Under the pieces are notes generated by a model, which was not told the DNA's origin, ran no database searches, and saw nothing but the letters and a program-made list of their open reading frames with translations. The translations under genes and the position numbers were made by a program. A stretch of 64,000 bases of DNA, taken from the NCBI RefSeq assembly GCF_014356525.2, contig NC_052505.1:10170171-10234170 (forward strand). The letters run 5' to 3'. Source of the stretch: Nilaparvata lugens. Its lineage: Eukaryota; Arthropoda; Insecta; Hemiptera; Delphacidae. Below, one piece after another: positions 37,509 to 47,245 of this stretch; the first letter of the stretch is position 1; the number at the start of each line of letters is the position of its first letter.

Positions 37509-40182
37509 ATGAACCGCACACTGAAAATTATGACATGGAATGCCAATGGCATTCTCCAGAAGAAGCAAGAACTAGAATTAGTACTCCATAACGACAAAAT
37601 AGACATCTGCCTTATTTCAGAAACACACATGACAAACCAATCCTATCTCAAAATCAGAGGCTATAGAACATACCATACTACACATCCAAATAATTCAGCA
37701 AGGGGAGGTAGTGCAGTAATCGTGAGAGAAACAATACAACACACTGAAGAAAAGGAATACCAAACAGATGAAATTCAAGCTTCTGTTGTATCACTGGAGC
37801 TCAAAGGATGCAAAGTGTCATTAGCAGCAATTTATAGCCCTCCAAGACATACACTAAAACATCGAGACTACGTAGAATTCTTTAAACATCTTGGAAGAAG
37901 GTTCATCGTAGGAGGAGACTTCAATACTAAAAATACCCATTGGGGCTCCAGGATAACCACTACAAAGGGTCGAGAACTGTTTAGTGCAATTCAGCAATTC
38001 AAATGTGAAGCAATATCAACTGGAAACCCAACATACTGGCCAACAGACATAGGAAAAATTCCAGATCTCATAGACTTTTTCATCATCAAGGACTTCTCCA
38101 CAAACTACATCAAAATTGAAGACAGCTGTGACTTGACATCAGATCATTCACCAATTATACTCACATTAAGCGAGAGTGTAATAGAACGAGAACCATCTCC
38201 ATTTCTCTGCAATAGATACACAAACTGGGAACAATTTAGACTCATACTGGAGGAAAGCATAGATCTCAATGTACAGCTTAGAAGTAAAAATCAGCTTGAA
38301 GCAGAAATTGAGAAATTTGTGACCTCCATTCAGCAAGCAGCCTGGGCAAGTACACCAGAAATAAAAAGGAGGACTCAAGGCAACAACTATCCTTCTGAAA
38401 TAAAAAATCTTCTATTACAGAAGAGAAGAGCAAGAAGAAAATGGCAAAACACTAGGGATCCAAGAGACAAGACTGTGCTGAACAATTTATCCCAGCAGCT
38501 CAGAAGAGAAATAAAAAATCTAAAAAATAAACATTCTCCAAGTATCTCACTGAGCTGACTAATGAAAAAAGTACTGACTACTCCCTATGGAAAGCTACAA
38601 AGTGCATTAAAAAGACTTCAAGCCAAAATGCACCCATTAAAAATGTGGATGGTACGTGGGCTAGAGACAATAAACAAAAATCAGCTAGGTTTGCAAATCA
38701 TCTGGAGAACATCTTTAAAACTGATGACAGCTATGATGATGATGATGAACATCTTCCACATACTGTTCAAGAATCAGCGAGGATCACACCAGTCACTGTA
38801 ATTGAAGTGGAAAATATGATCAATAGTAGCATCAAAACCAGGAAGGCACCAGGGTTTGATCTCATAACTGAAGATGTATTGAAACAGCTTCCAAGGAAGG
38901 CTTTCTTGAAGCTTACATTCCTCATAAATACATCTTTTAGGCTGAGATATGTCCCAGATTACTGGAAAGTTGCAGAAGTCATAATGATTTTAAAGCCTGG
39001 AAAAGCACCACATGATGTTACATCTTACAGGCCAATCTCTCTCTTACCTGTAATCTCAAAACTATTTGAAAAACTGCTCTTGAAAAGATTAAAGCCAATT
39101 ATAGAGAGTAAGAAGTTGATACCAAAACATCAATTTGGATTTAGAGAGAAACACACCACCATAGAGCAAGTCCACAGAATCACCAATTTAATTGAGATGG
39201 CTCTTGAAGAGAAGAAAATTTGTAGTGCAGTATTCCTGGATGTTGCTCAAGCATTTGATAAGGTGTGGCATAGAGGCCTATTAGCAAAATTAGAACTATG
39301 CTTCCAATTGAATACACTGAAATATTGGAGTCATATTTAGTGGGAAGATATTTCAGAGTCAAGCAGGAAGACGCCTATTCAGAGCTAAAAGAAATTGGAG
39401 CAGGAGTACCTCAAGGTAGTGTTCTTGGGCCAATTCTATATCTACTGTTTACTAGCGATCTACCTGAGTTGGAAAATGATACAGTGGCAACATTTGCTGA
39501 TGACACAGCTGTACTAACTCTGGGCGACAACAGTCAGGAATCTATGAGGAAACTTCAAGATGCGGCTGATGAAATCTCCAGTTGGGCTAAACTGTGGAAA
39601 ATCAAAGTGAATGAGACCAAGTCTGTTCAAGTCAACTTCACAAACAGAAAATGTGAGCAAATCCCCCTAGCCATCAATGGGAAACCTGTTCCATTTGCTA
39701 ACGAGGCCAAATACCTAGGCATGACTCTGGATGCAAGGCTGCGTTGGAAAGCACATGTGAAGAAGAAGAGAGAAGAACTAGGTATCAGATATAGAAAAAT
39801 ATACTGGTTGATAGGCCGAAATTCTGCTCTTTCAACTTACAACAAGATCCTCATCTACAAACAAATCCTGAAACCAATATGGATGTATGGAATCCAACTC
39901 TGGGGCTGTGCCAGCAAGAGCAACGTCGATGTAATCCAACGATTCCAGAACAAAGTTTTGAGGAACATTGTCGATGCTCCAAGATTCAGCCGAAACGCCG
40001 ACATTCACAGAGACCTGGAGGTGGAGTTCGTTGCAACAGAGATTGGGCGCTTCGCACGCAAGCATGCAGTCAGGATCCAACGGCATGAAAATGAAGAAGT
40101 CGCTCAGCTACTTGACAACACACATATGCTGCGCAGATTGAAGCGGACCAAACCCTTCGAGTTGTGTGGTGCTGTGGAGTGA
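37509..40182 (+). pseudogene. LINE A ORF2 (endonuclease-reverse transcriptase), frameshifted
   Basis: Frame 1 (37509-38558) starts MNRTLKIMTWNANGI and contains the APE-type endonuclease motifs: Ser-Glu-Thr-His near residue 38, a Tyr-Ser-Pro-Pro, Gly-Gly-Asp-Phe-Asn near 138, and Ser-Asp-His near 216. The frame shifts near 38530, and the second part (to 39340) has Tyr-Arg-Pro-Ile-Ser-Leu-Leu-Pro and Phe-Leu-Asp-Val-Ala-Gln-Ala-Phe-Asp. It shifts again near 39297; the last part (to 40182) has GVPQGSVLGPILYLLF, Phe-Ala-Asp-Asp and the Jockey-type C-terminus with Tyr-Leu-Gly-Met. Catalytic residues are present but the chain is not continuous. No host role. Confidence 0.88.
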
Positions 40183-40424
40183 AAGTGTCAAAAGCAGAGC
40201 AGTGTTGATAGTGTGAATGTGTATATTATAATACATGATACTTTATTTATATATATTACTATTATTATCTAATGTTAATTCCAATTTAGTTGCTAGAAGT
40301 AGTAGTCCTGGTGAGAACTACCTATCTTATTAATATTAACCCGTTATTATATTAGGAAAAAATTGCTCATTAGTCTTTTTAGACTAGATTGCAATGGGAT
40401 TAAAAAAAAAAAAAGTGGGGTAGA

Positions 40425-40724
40425 TTGAGCATGAAAATCTCTACAATTAATGCTCAGTAACATTTTCACCTAAAATTGAAAATAAGCTTTAAATTCGAGA
40501 AAATGTGATTATTCAATTGCAAATTATTGTTGATTCTATTAAATCAGTCACTATGAAGAGATAGCAGACCTCATGTGTGTGTCTCCAGCGTTATTACCCT
40601 GTCACCAGCTGGCAAACAATCTTTGAATAGTAGACTTGAGATGCGCGGGAACACTAGCGTCAGGTGATCAATTTTCATAACGGCAAGGAAAGTTGTGCGA
40701 ATGCGCCACACCAGATTTTTCATA
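40425..40724 (-). mobile_element. CA-bearing element, copy 3 (truncated)
   Basis: Minus-strand match to the first 300 bp of 15357-16267, ending (as its start) at GTGCGAATGCGCCACACCAG. Lacks the CA run and the right end. It stops 10 bp after the LINE A poly(A). Confidence 0.7.
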
Positions 40725-40750
40725 ATGAATTTTTATAACGAGGATGAAAT

Positions 40751-40850
40751 NNNNNNNNNNNNNNNNNNNNNNNNNNNNNNNNNNNNNNNNNNNNNNNNNN
40801 NNNNNNNNNNNNNNNNNNNNNNNNNNNNNNNNNNNNNNNNNNNNNNNNNN
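40751..40850. other. Assembly gap (100 N)
   Basis: Exactly 100 N, the usual placeholder for a scaffold gap of unknown length. The true distance between 40750 and 40851 is not known. Confidence 0.99.
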
Positions 40851-40855
40851 ATGTG

Positions 40856-41096
40856 AAAAATCAAAATATCGCATCCCCGAAATTCATAGGATGACGTCTA
40901 GCCAGCTGTGAAATATAAACACGATCATTTTAGAGAATTGTGTTCTGTTTATCAATAAATAAAAATAACGAGCGAAGCTCGGTGCCCCGACATTTATTGA
41001 TAAACAAAACACAATTCTCTAAAATGATCGTGTTTATATTTCACAGCTGGCTATACGTCAGCTTATGAATTTCGGGGATGCGATATTTTGATTTTC
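40856..41096. repeat. 105-bp-arm palindrome next to gap
   Basis: Left arm 40856-40960 and right arm 40992-41096 are complementary with about five mismatches, around a 31-nt loop containing GAGCGAAGCTCGG. Related half-sequence at 53450-53515 (GACGAGCGAAGCTCGATGCC). Probably a foldback element. Its position right at the gap fits an assembly break in a hard-to-sequence palindrome. Confidence 0.85.
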
Positions 41097-41814
41097 CACA
41101 GAATCACACGCTCACTTTTTACTATCAACAGACGACGAAAGTCTCAGCTGTTTCAGCCAAGGATTAATTATCCTTTTAATGTCGTTCAGCGTGTTTTCCC
41201 AAGGATGATAAAATTGGAAAAAACGGGAAAATTTTTTTTTTTTTTTGAATATCACTTCTTTCAGAATCATACGGCGTCGTGATGCGTAATAATATTATAT
41301 AAAATTAACGGGGAGAATGTCTCCTTTCTATTGGTGTCTGGATAATTCAATTTATCCGACCTATAGTTATTTTTTAATTAATGATTATGTTCGTCAATGT
41401 CGAGATATTTCAAGCAGAAAACATGGAATTTTCGACATGCTAGAAACTTTTTTGTTTCAAAAGATAAGTGGGTGGTGAAAGCGAGAAAGTTTCTCAGAAA
41501 TAATTGAATTATTTTTTCAATTGTCAAAAGTAGTCGGAAGATCGTATTTTGGTCTCCAAGGAATTTTGAAGTTCGGAGAGCGGCTGCATGGTATGCATTG
41601 TGTACTAAATTGTATGCTAAAACCTGGAAATTTACGAGATATTTGACTGAATTATTTCAAACTTAAGCAGCTGATTGCCTCTAGAAAGGATGTAATGAAA
41701 CACTGCTTGGATTATTCGAGGCGAGGTTGTCATTTACACTATTTTATTATCATGTGGCTTGCAGTTGCTGAATTTTTCAATCGTTCAGTATTTTGTTTTT
41801 GTTGGTCCCAGCTA

Positions 41815-41999
41815 TTGATAGCCTATGGTGGCACACCATTCAGCCGCTCTCAGGGATGAGACCTAGAGCAATCGAATTTTCATATCATAAACCTACTATG
41901 TTCCAAATTCCGTGAAAATCATTAGAGCCGTTTTCGGTATCCGTTAAACATAAATAACCAAATATAAACAGAAATTGCTCGCATAATATAATAGGATTA
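41815..41999 (-). mobile_element. Helitron-like family R3, copy 1
   Basis: On the minus strand: CCTATTATATTATGCGAGC then AATTTCTG, a TTTATGTTT-rich stretch, GAAAACGGCTCTAATGATTT, and TAGGTCTCATCCCTGAGAG. Two + strand copies are at 51890-52130 and 52826-53015. Starts after a T with TC, fitting a Helitron 5' end; no Rep/helicase. Confidence 0.5.
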
Positions 42000-42310
42000 G
42001 TTCTATAATTATAGTGTGTTTGTCTTTTCGGTCTCAAAATTTTATAGGTTTTTCAAAGTTTGGAATTTTCTAATAAATTGTGATTGATTTAAGTCAATTA
42101 AGAAGTATTTTTTTAAATTTGAGAATGGTTTTTGTTTGTTCTGAATTTTAAATTGAGTGTGTTATTGGAGAATGTTAAGTAACACAAAACCTAGCTACAT
42201 TTGGGCTGTTGTATAAATTAGAATTAGAACCGCTTTGGGCTTATGAGCCTGTGGCACTTTTCTGTAAGTTGTTTAATTCTCATTGATTAAATAGATAAAT
42301 ATCATTTCAG
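42000..42310. other. Intron side of odorant receptor exon, no further exon found
   Basis: I looked for the preceding receptor exon in this stretch and in 41100-41800 and found none. The sequence is AT-rich and unremarkable. Confidence 0.45.
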
Positions 42311-42466
42311 AATGATAGACTGCGGAAATCACTAATGGAGGTTCCTTGGACAGACAAGCCCCGATGGCTGAGACAAGCGATGCATATTATGCTGACTCAG
42401 GCTAATCGAGACATGCAAATCAAGCCTTACGGCATTTACGCACTCAACTACATGTCCTTCAAAGAT
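42311..42466 (+). CDS. Odorant receptor, internal exon (partial gene)
   Basis: An open 156-bp exon between ATCATTTCAG and GTGAGT, codon phase 0 on both sides, 52 residues. It begins Asn-Asp-Arg-Leu-Arg-Lys-Ser-Leu and continues Val-Pro-Trp, Arg-Trp-Leu-Arg-Gln, the Thr-Gln-Ala-Asn block and Ile-Lys-Pro-Tyr-Gly-Ile-Tyr-Ala-Leu-Asn. It ends Tyr-Met-Ser-Phe-Lys-Asp. This pattern (S-x3-x-PW, about 16 residues, Q-(K/R)-P-type block, then xLxxxxF) is the intracellular loop 3 to TM7 entry of insect seven-transmembrane odorant receptors (7tm_6). It is not Orco. The protein would form a ligand-gated channel with Orco in sensory neurons. Upstream exons are not visible (scaffold gap at 40751). The last exon is proposed at 51733-51795. 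Confidence 0.72.
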
Positions 42467-42493
42467 GTGAGTCATTCTGTATTGAAACGTTAA

Positions 42494-42620
42494 GGTGCGT
42501 ACAGATATACGCGCCGAGAACATGAGCAATTCACTTTTATTCAGCTGACTATATCTGTATTTTTACAGAAACGGTAAGATACAGATATAAAAAGCTTGGC
42601 ATCAGCTGATTAAAAGTGAA
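42494..42620. mobile_element. MITE family E, copy 2 (truncated)
   Basis: GGTGCGTACAGATATACGCG at the left, then the same interior as 12231-12393 to ATTAAAAGTGAA at about 42620, where it joins foreign sequence (CAAGTTCGAGACG). Confidence 0.75.
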
Positions 42621-43111
42621 CAAGTTCGAGACGAAGTCGAGAACTTGAAGCGTTCTAGAGCCGGAAAAACATTTTTGCCCGTGTTGCGAACGCTATTTTT
42701 CGCCACACCAAAAAAAAAACTTCCCAATATTTATAAGAAATTGAAAAATTAATAAAATTCAAACAGCCTATTTTGATAGTTTGAATCTTGGTTATGACAA
42801 CTTTTACTGTCAATTAATTCCAATATTACTAATCAATAATTTACAATAGTGACCATATTTTTATACTATTAATATTTTGAATAATTGTTTGAATTTTTAT
42901 AGCTCGTGCTTTGCGCCCAGTGCAATATCTCATGGATAGATAGATGAATAGAATTTTCATTACTATTTTGAAATAATGTGATGAAAAAATTAATATAATT
43001 GCGTATTTCACAGTTTTGTCTTAAAATATATCTAAAAAATTGATTGAAATTTAAATTATGGTAACTAATATAAAAAATAGCTAATAAAAGTCGAAATTCA
43101 TCGACAAAAAA

Positions 43112-43204
43112 AAATGTCATTGACCGAGATTCGAACCTAGATCATGTTTGTTGTTATCCACTGAACTCTCTGATGTATTAGGCCTTTACGCTCTTGGCCA
43201 TTGC
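43112..43204 (-). repeat. tRNA-like sequence (SINE head or pseudogene)
   Basis: On the minus strand: CAATGGCCAAGAGCGTAAAG (A-box-like, as in Leu/Ser tRNAs) and TCTAGGTTCGAATCTCGG (B-box). The arms do not fold as a complete tRNA. It lies in the 800-bp insertion within element F. Confidence 0.5.
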
Positions 43205-44182
43205 GTAATGTTGAATTTAGAGGCCTGACTGATAGCACTTAGCATACACGTAATACTGTAAACTAGACTTCTAAAAAAGTTTACTTCACTCCTAAAAAGC
43301 ATACAACCTTTGACTATAGAAAGAAGGTTGTTCTTTCTATAGAAGAAGGTTCTTTCTATAGTCAAAGGTACAACAGACTTTGGCTCATGACTTATAATTA
43401 TTATTAAAATTAATATTATTATCTTTTTCAAAATAAAATTTTCACTCTGAATTAAATCAGGTAACGTATGTAGGCTACTATAATAGCAGCATATTTGAAG
43501 CCGGTTTGTCTTCATTTTCACAACAAAATATTGCTCTGAAATCATAGAGAAAACATTCGAAGATTCAATCTTGAGTGGGCCTAATGTTTTCTCTATATAG
43601 TTTAATATTAAAGAAAAATTATCTAAAAGTTTTAATAATGAATTACGGAAAAATTACTAGGAATTTTTTAGTCAAGGCTGAGTTTCACCAGTAGGCTTAC
43701 CTTAAACTTCAGATCTCTGCTGTATTTTCTTGTTATTATAGTTGATTGTATTGCATTAAGAAGTGGAATTCGATAATAAAAAAGAAACAATTATTACTCT
43801 ACCTCACTTTTAAATATTGATACAATTATTGTACTTTGATTTCAAATTCGATTCTTCACTTTTAAATTTATTTATTTATTTATATATTACATGTCATAGG
43901 CCATTACAAGAAAAGCATGGACAATTGTCATACAAAAATCAGTCAATAAAAACATAACTTAATCTAGCAATACAAGTTCTTATTTCTAAACAATGCATTA
44001 TATTAAGATGACAAAAGTAACTATGACTATGATGCACACTATTATAGATACCAGTAACACAAAAAACAAACATTTATAGATAAAAAATAGAATAGTAGAG
44101 TAAGGTACTAAAATAAAGTCAGTCTATCAGCCTCTTTCACATAGTAATTAATATTGAAAATGTTGAAAGGAAGGCCTAGGAT

Positions 44183-47071
44183 TTAATTTATGAGTGTCTG
44201 CCAACTATACGGACACTCCTCAATCAACCAGTCCTTAGTCATTCTTTTGAACAGGCCAAGTGATTGAGCCTCCTTTAACCGGGTTGGCAACGAATTAAAA
44301 ACCTTTATACTTTTATGCTCCGTACTTTGTTCATAAAATGCTGTTCGGTGCTGATTAATTCTTACAACATTTCTTGATCTGGTGAAATGATCATGAATAT
44401 CAGATCCTGTTGTCCAACTGTCATGTGACTTATAAGCAAAAATAGCCAGGTTGTAAATATAAAGAGCAGGAACTGTCATGATTCTTGATGACTTGAAAAT
44501 GGACCGACAAGAAAATCTATGGGGCTTCCCAAACATGATCCTAACAGTTCTCTTCTGGGCTTTGAAAACCATCAGTGCATCTCTTGAAGCACCCCAAAGC
44601 AGTATGCCATATGAGAGTAGTGACTCAAAATACCCATGGTAGGCAGCAATCACAGCATCTCTTGCCAGAACCCCAGATAATCTTGAGATAATGAAGGCTG
44701 CTGAATTGAGTTTTTTTATCAGTGATTCCACATGAACTGACCATGCCAAATTCCGGTCGACAGTCACTCCCAGGAACCCTGCCGAGGTAGAGGGCTGAAC
44801 CTCCTCACCATCAATATCAAACTGGAAAGAGCCCAGCTGTGATCGCTGTATCTGGAATTCAATAAATGAGGTTTTCTTAATGTTTACCTCCGACAAGTTT
44901 GCCTTGCACCACTGAGCCACCTCACTAAGCACAGAGTCTGCAGTCAGCTGAAGTTCATCACTATTCCTAGCTGTTATTAGGAAATTTGAATCATCAGCAA
45001 AGAGAACTGATTTGGCATGATGTACATTTGCAGGGAGGTCATTAATGTAAATCAGAAACAGAAGGGGGCCCAAAATTGATCCCTGTGGGACCCCTCTCCC
45101 AACAGGACGAAGTTCAGACCTGAATTTACCATTAATGACAACACCATTATCGCCCTCTATTTCAACCATCTGGTTTCTGTTACTAAGATAAGACTCAATC
45201 ACCGACAAGAAATTACCTCTAATTCCATAGTAATGAAGCTTCCTTAGGAGAATGCTGTGGTTCAGGCTGTCAAATGCCTTCTTCATATCAACGAAAAACC
45301 CCAAGACCTTAACACCCTGATCCAATGATGAATAGATATCACTGATGAAACTCTCCAATGCATCTACGGTTGACATTCCAGCTCTAAAACCATATTGACA
45401 CTCACTTAAAAGATTGTTATTCAGGAAGTGAGCCAGCAAGGGGTCATATATTGCTCTCTCCCATACCTTGGACAAAGAGGTCAAGTTAGCTATAGGTCGG
45501 TATTTATCCACTTCCTTCCGAGAGCCTTTTTTGAAAATTGGCTTTAGCTTAGATACCTTGAAGCAGGCGGGGAATGACCCAGAAGCACATGATCTGTTCA
45601 GAAGCTGAGTGACAGGACCACTGACACAATGGAAAAACTCATGTAGTATTTTTGAAGGAATTCCATCAGACCCACTGGACATTTTCATTTTTAGCTTCTT
45701 AGCAATAGATACAACCTCTTGCTCAGACCAAGTTGGCATCTCAGAGACAGCAGCATTACCAGGGTTAGAATTTACAAGTAAATCACAAAAAGAAGGACCG
45801 TCAAAAACCCCCAAACTGAGCCTATTATTCGATGAAACCACCCCAGCAAAGTAGTCATTGAATACTTCAGCAACTTCACAAAGTGATCCTACTGGGAGGC
45901 CATCAATCAAAATTGGATACTCAGTACTCACCCTGATGGGAGTTTCCTTCCTGATTAGATTCCATACAGCCTTAGATTTGTTGTCAGCAGAAGCTATCAG
46001 TCTCTTGGAATATTCAGTCTTGAGAGAATGGATCAGCAGTTTGATGTCAGAGGATATCTTTTTGAACAACTCACGAAACAGAGTATTTTGAGGATAAGCC
46101 TTCATAAACAGTTCCAGGTCTCGCTTCCTGTTACAGAGATCCTTCAAGTAAGGATTTGACCAGGGGATCTTTGAAGTATTTCTGGGGATTCCTAACTTTC
46201 TCAAAGGAAAGGCCATTTCAAAACCCTGAACAAACATCTGGACAAAGTAATCAGTCTGAGCCTCGTGGTGAATCTCATTCAGATATATAGGTGACCAGTC
46301 ACATTGACCTAAGTAGTGAGAGAATTTCAACTTGTTTTGATCAGAGAAAGATCGTTTCATTACAGCCTTGAGAGATTTCACCTGATGCAGAGGTAAAGGA
46401 ACAACTATCTCCTGAGCAAAGTGATCGGACAGAGACAAGCTAATCACTCTTGACAATACAGCATCAATATATTTGACACTGATGAAACCATTATCCAACA
46501 GAGTGGAAGAGTGAGCTGTAACCCGAGTAGGCTCCCCAATCACATCCTGAAGACCATAGGCACAGAAGACTGACATCAACTCCTGCTTCGAGCTTGAGTT
46601 GCTGAGAAAGTCAACATTAAAGTCGCCAATCACAATAATTCCCTTAAATCTCTTAAAAGTTGAAGAAAGAAGCTTGTCAAGCCTGTCAACAAATGTATCC
46701 ATTGAGCTGTCAGGGGATCTATAAATACAGACTATTAGAAAATCACCCTCCACAGTCACAGCCGCTGCCTCAAAGTCTGACTCGCAAACCTCTGCTAAGC
46801 TGAATTCAGAGGTCAAAAATCCACATCTTGAATATATGGCCACACCACCGCCCTTTCGTAACTCTCTGTTGAAATAGCACACAAGATTAAAATTTTCAAT
46901 ATTAACACTTTCACTGCCATTCAACCACGTTTCAGAGAGACATAAGAGATCAACTCTACTTAGAGATTTGTTTTCCTGCATGTTTTGAATTTGCAGAGCC
47001 AACTCTGTGTTTTTATTACGAATACTTCGAACATTATAGTGCAGGACATTTAGAGTGACTGGGCCTGACAT
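44183..47071 (-). CDS. LINE B ORF2: endonuclease-reverse transcriptase
   Basis: 962 residues, no internal stop. The APE endonuclease spans about residues 5-225, with Asn13, Glu47 (Ser-Glu-Thr-Trp), Tyr117-Arg-Ser-Pro, Gly149-Asp-Phe-Asn and Ser-Asp216-His217. The reverse transcriptase spans about 480-760: Tyr524-Arg-Pro-Ile-Ala-Asn-Leu, Phe-Val-Asp595-Met-Lys-Lys-Ala-Phe-Asp, VPQGSILGPLLFLIYINDLP from 661, and Phe-Ala-Asp693-Asp694. The C-terminal tail (880-962) has the Arg-Ser-Arg-Asn and Phe-Asn-Ser-Leu-Pro-Thr-Arg-Leu segments common in CR1/L2-type elements. It nicks target DNA and copies the element RNA onto the cut. All catalytic residues that I can identify are present. The start at Met 47071 is the first ATG after ORF1. 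Confidence 0.93.
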   Translation of the reverse strand: MSGPVTLNVLHYNVRSIRNKNTELALQIQNMQENKSLSRVDLLCLSETWLNGSESVNIENFNLVCYFNRELRKGGGVAIYSRCGFLTSEFSLAEVCESDFEAAAVTVEGDFLIVCIYRSPDSSMDTFVDRLDKLLSSTFKRFKGIIVIGDFNVDFLSNSSSKQELMSVFCAYGLQDVIGEPTRVTAHSSTLLDNGFISVKYIDAVLSRVISLSLSDHFAQEIVVPLPLHQVKSLKAVMKRSFSDQNKLKFSHYLGQCDWSPIYLNEIHHEAQTDYFVQMFVQGFEMAFPLRKLGIPRNTSKIPWSNPYLKDLCNRKRDLELFMKAYPQNTLFRELFKKISSDIKLLIHSLKTEYSKRLIASADNKSKAVWNLIRKETPIRVSTEYPILIDGLPVGSLCEVAEVFNDYFAGVVSSNNRLSLGVFDGPSFCDLLVNSNPGNAAVSEMPTWSEQEVVSIAKKLKMKMSSGSDGIPSKILHEFFHCVSGPVTQLLNRSCASGSFPACFKVSKLKPIFKKGSRKEVDKYRPIANLTSLSKVWERAIYDPLLAHFLNNNLLSECQYGFRAGMSTVDALESFISDIYSSLDQGVKVLGFFVDMKKAFDSLNHSILLRKLHYYGIRGNFLSVIESYLSNRNQMVEIEGDNGVVINGKFRSELRPVGRGVPQGSILGPLLFLIYINDLPANVHHAKSVLFADDSNFLITARNSDELQLTADSVLSEVAQWCKANLSEVNIKKTSFIEFQIQRSQLGSFQFDIDGEEVQPSTSAGFLGVTVDRNLAWSVHVESLIKKLNSAAFIISRLSGVLARDAVIAAYHGYFESLLSYGILLWGASRDALMVFKAQKRTVRIMFGKPHRFSCRSIFKSSRIMTVPALYIYNLAIFAYKSHDSWTTGSDIHDHFTRSRNVVRINQHRTAFYEQSTEHKSIKVFNSLPTRLKEAQSLGLFKRMTKDWLIEECPYSWQTLIN

Positions 47072-47245
47072 AGAATTAGGTGAGTGACCATGTTGCTTCC
47101 AGCCTCAGCAAGACAGTCAATCAGATTTGTGCGATCTACAAATGTTTGCAATCGCTGGTTTAATCTAAAAAATTGATTGGTCTATAAGAGATCAGAACTG
47201 GAATTTCATGAGTAGCTACCACATCCTGATCAGTACGGTCAACCA

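Larger units (their letters stand above)
35690..40414 (+). mobile_element. LINE A: Jockey-like non-LTR retrotransposon, inactive
   Basis: GC-rich 5' leader (35765-35845), ORF1 with three CCHC knuckles, ORF2 with endonuclease and reverse transcriptase, a 3' UTR ending in TAGACTAGATTGCAATGGG and a 13-nt poly(A) at 40402-40414. The 5' edge is approximate. The knuckle spacing and RT C-terminus fit the Jockey clade. It carries at least three frameshifts. A 5'-truncated relative is at 60209-60396. Confidence 0.88.
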
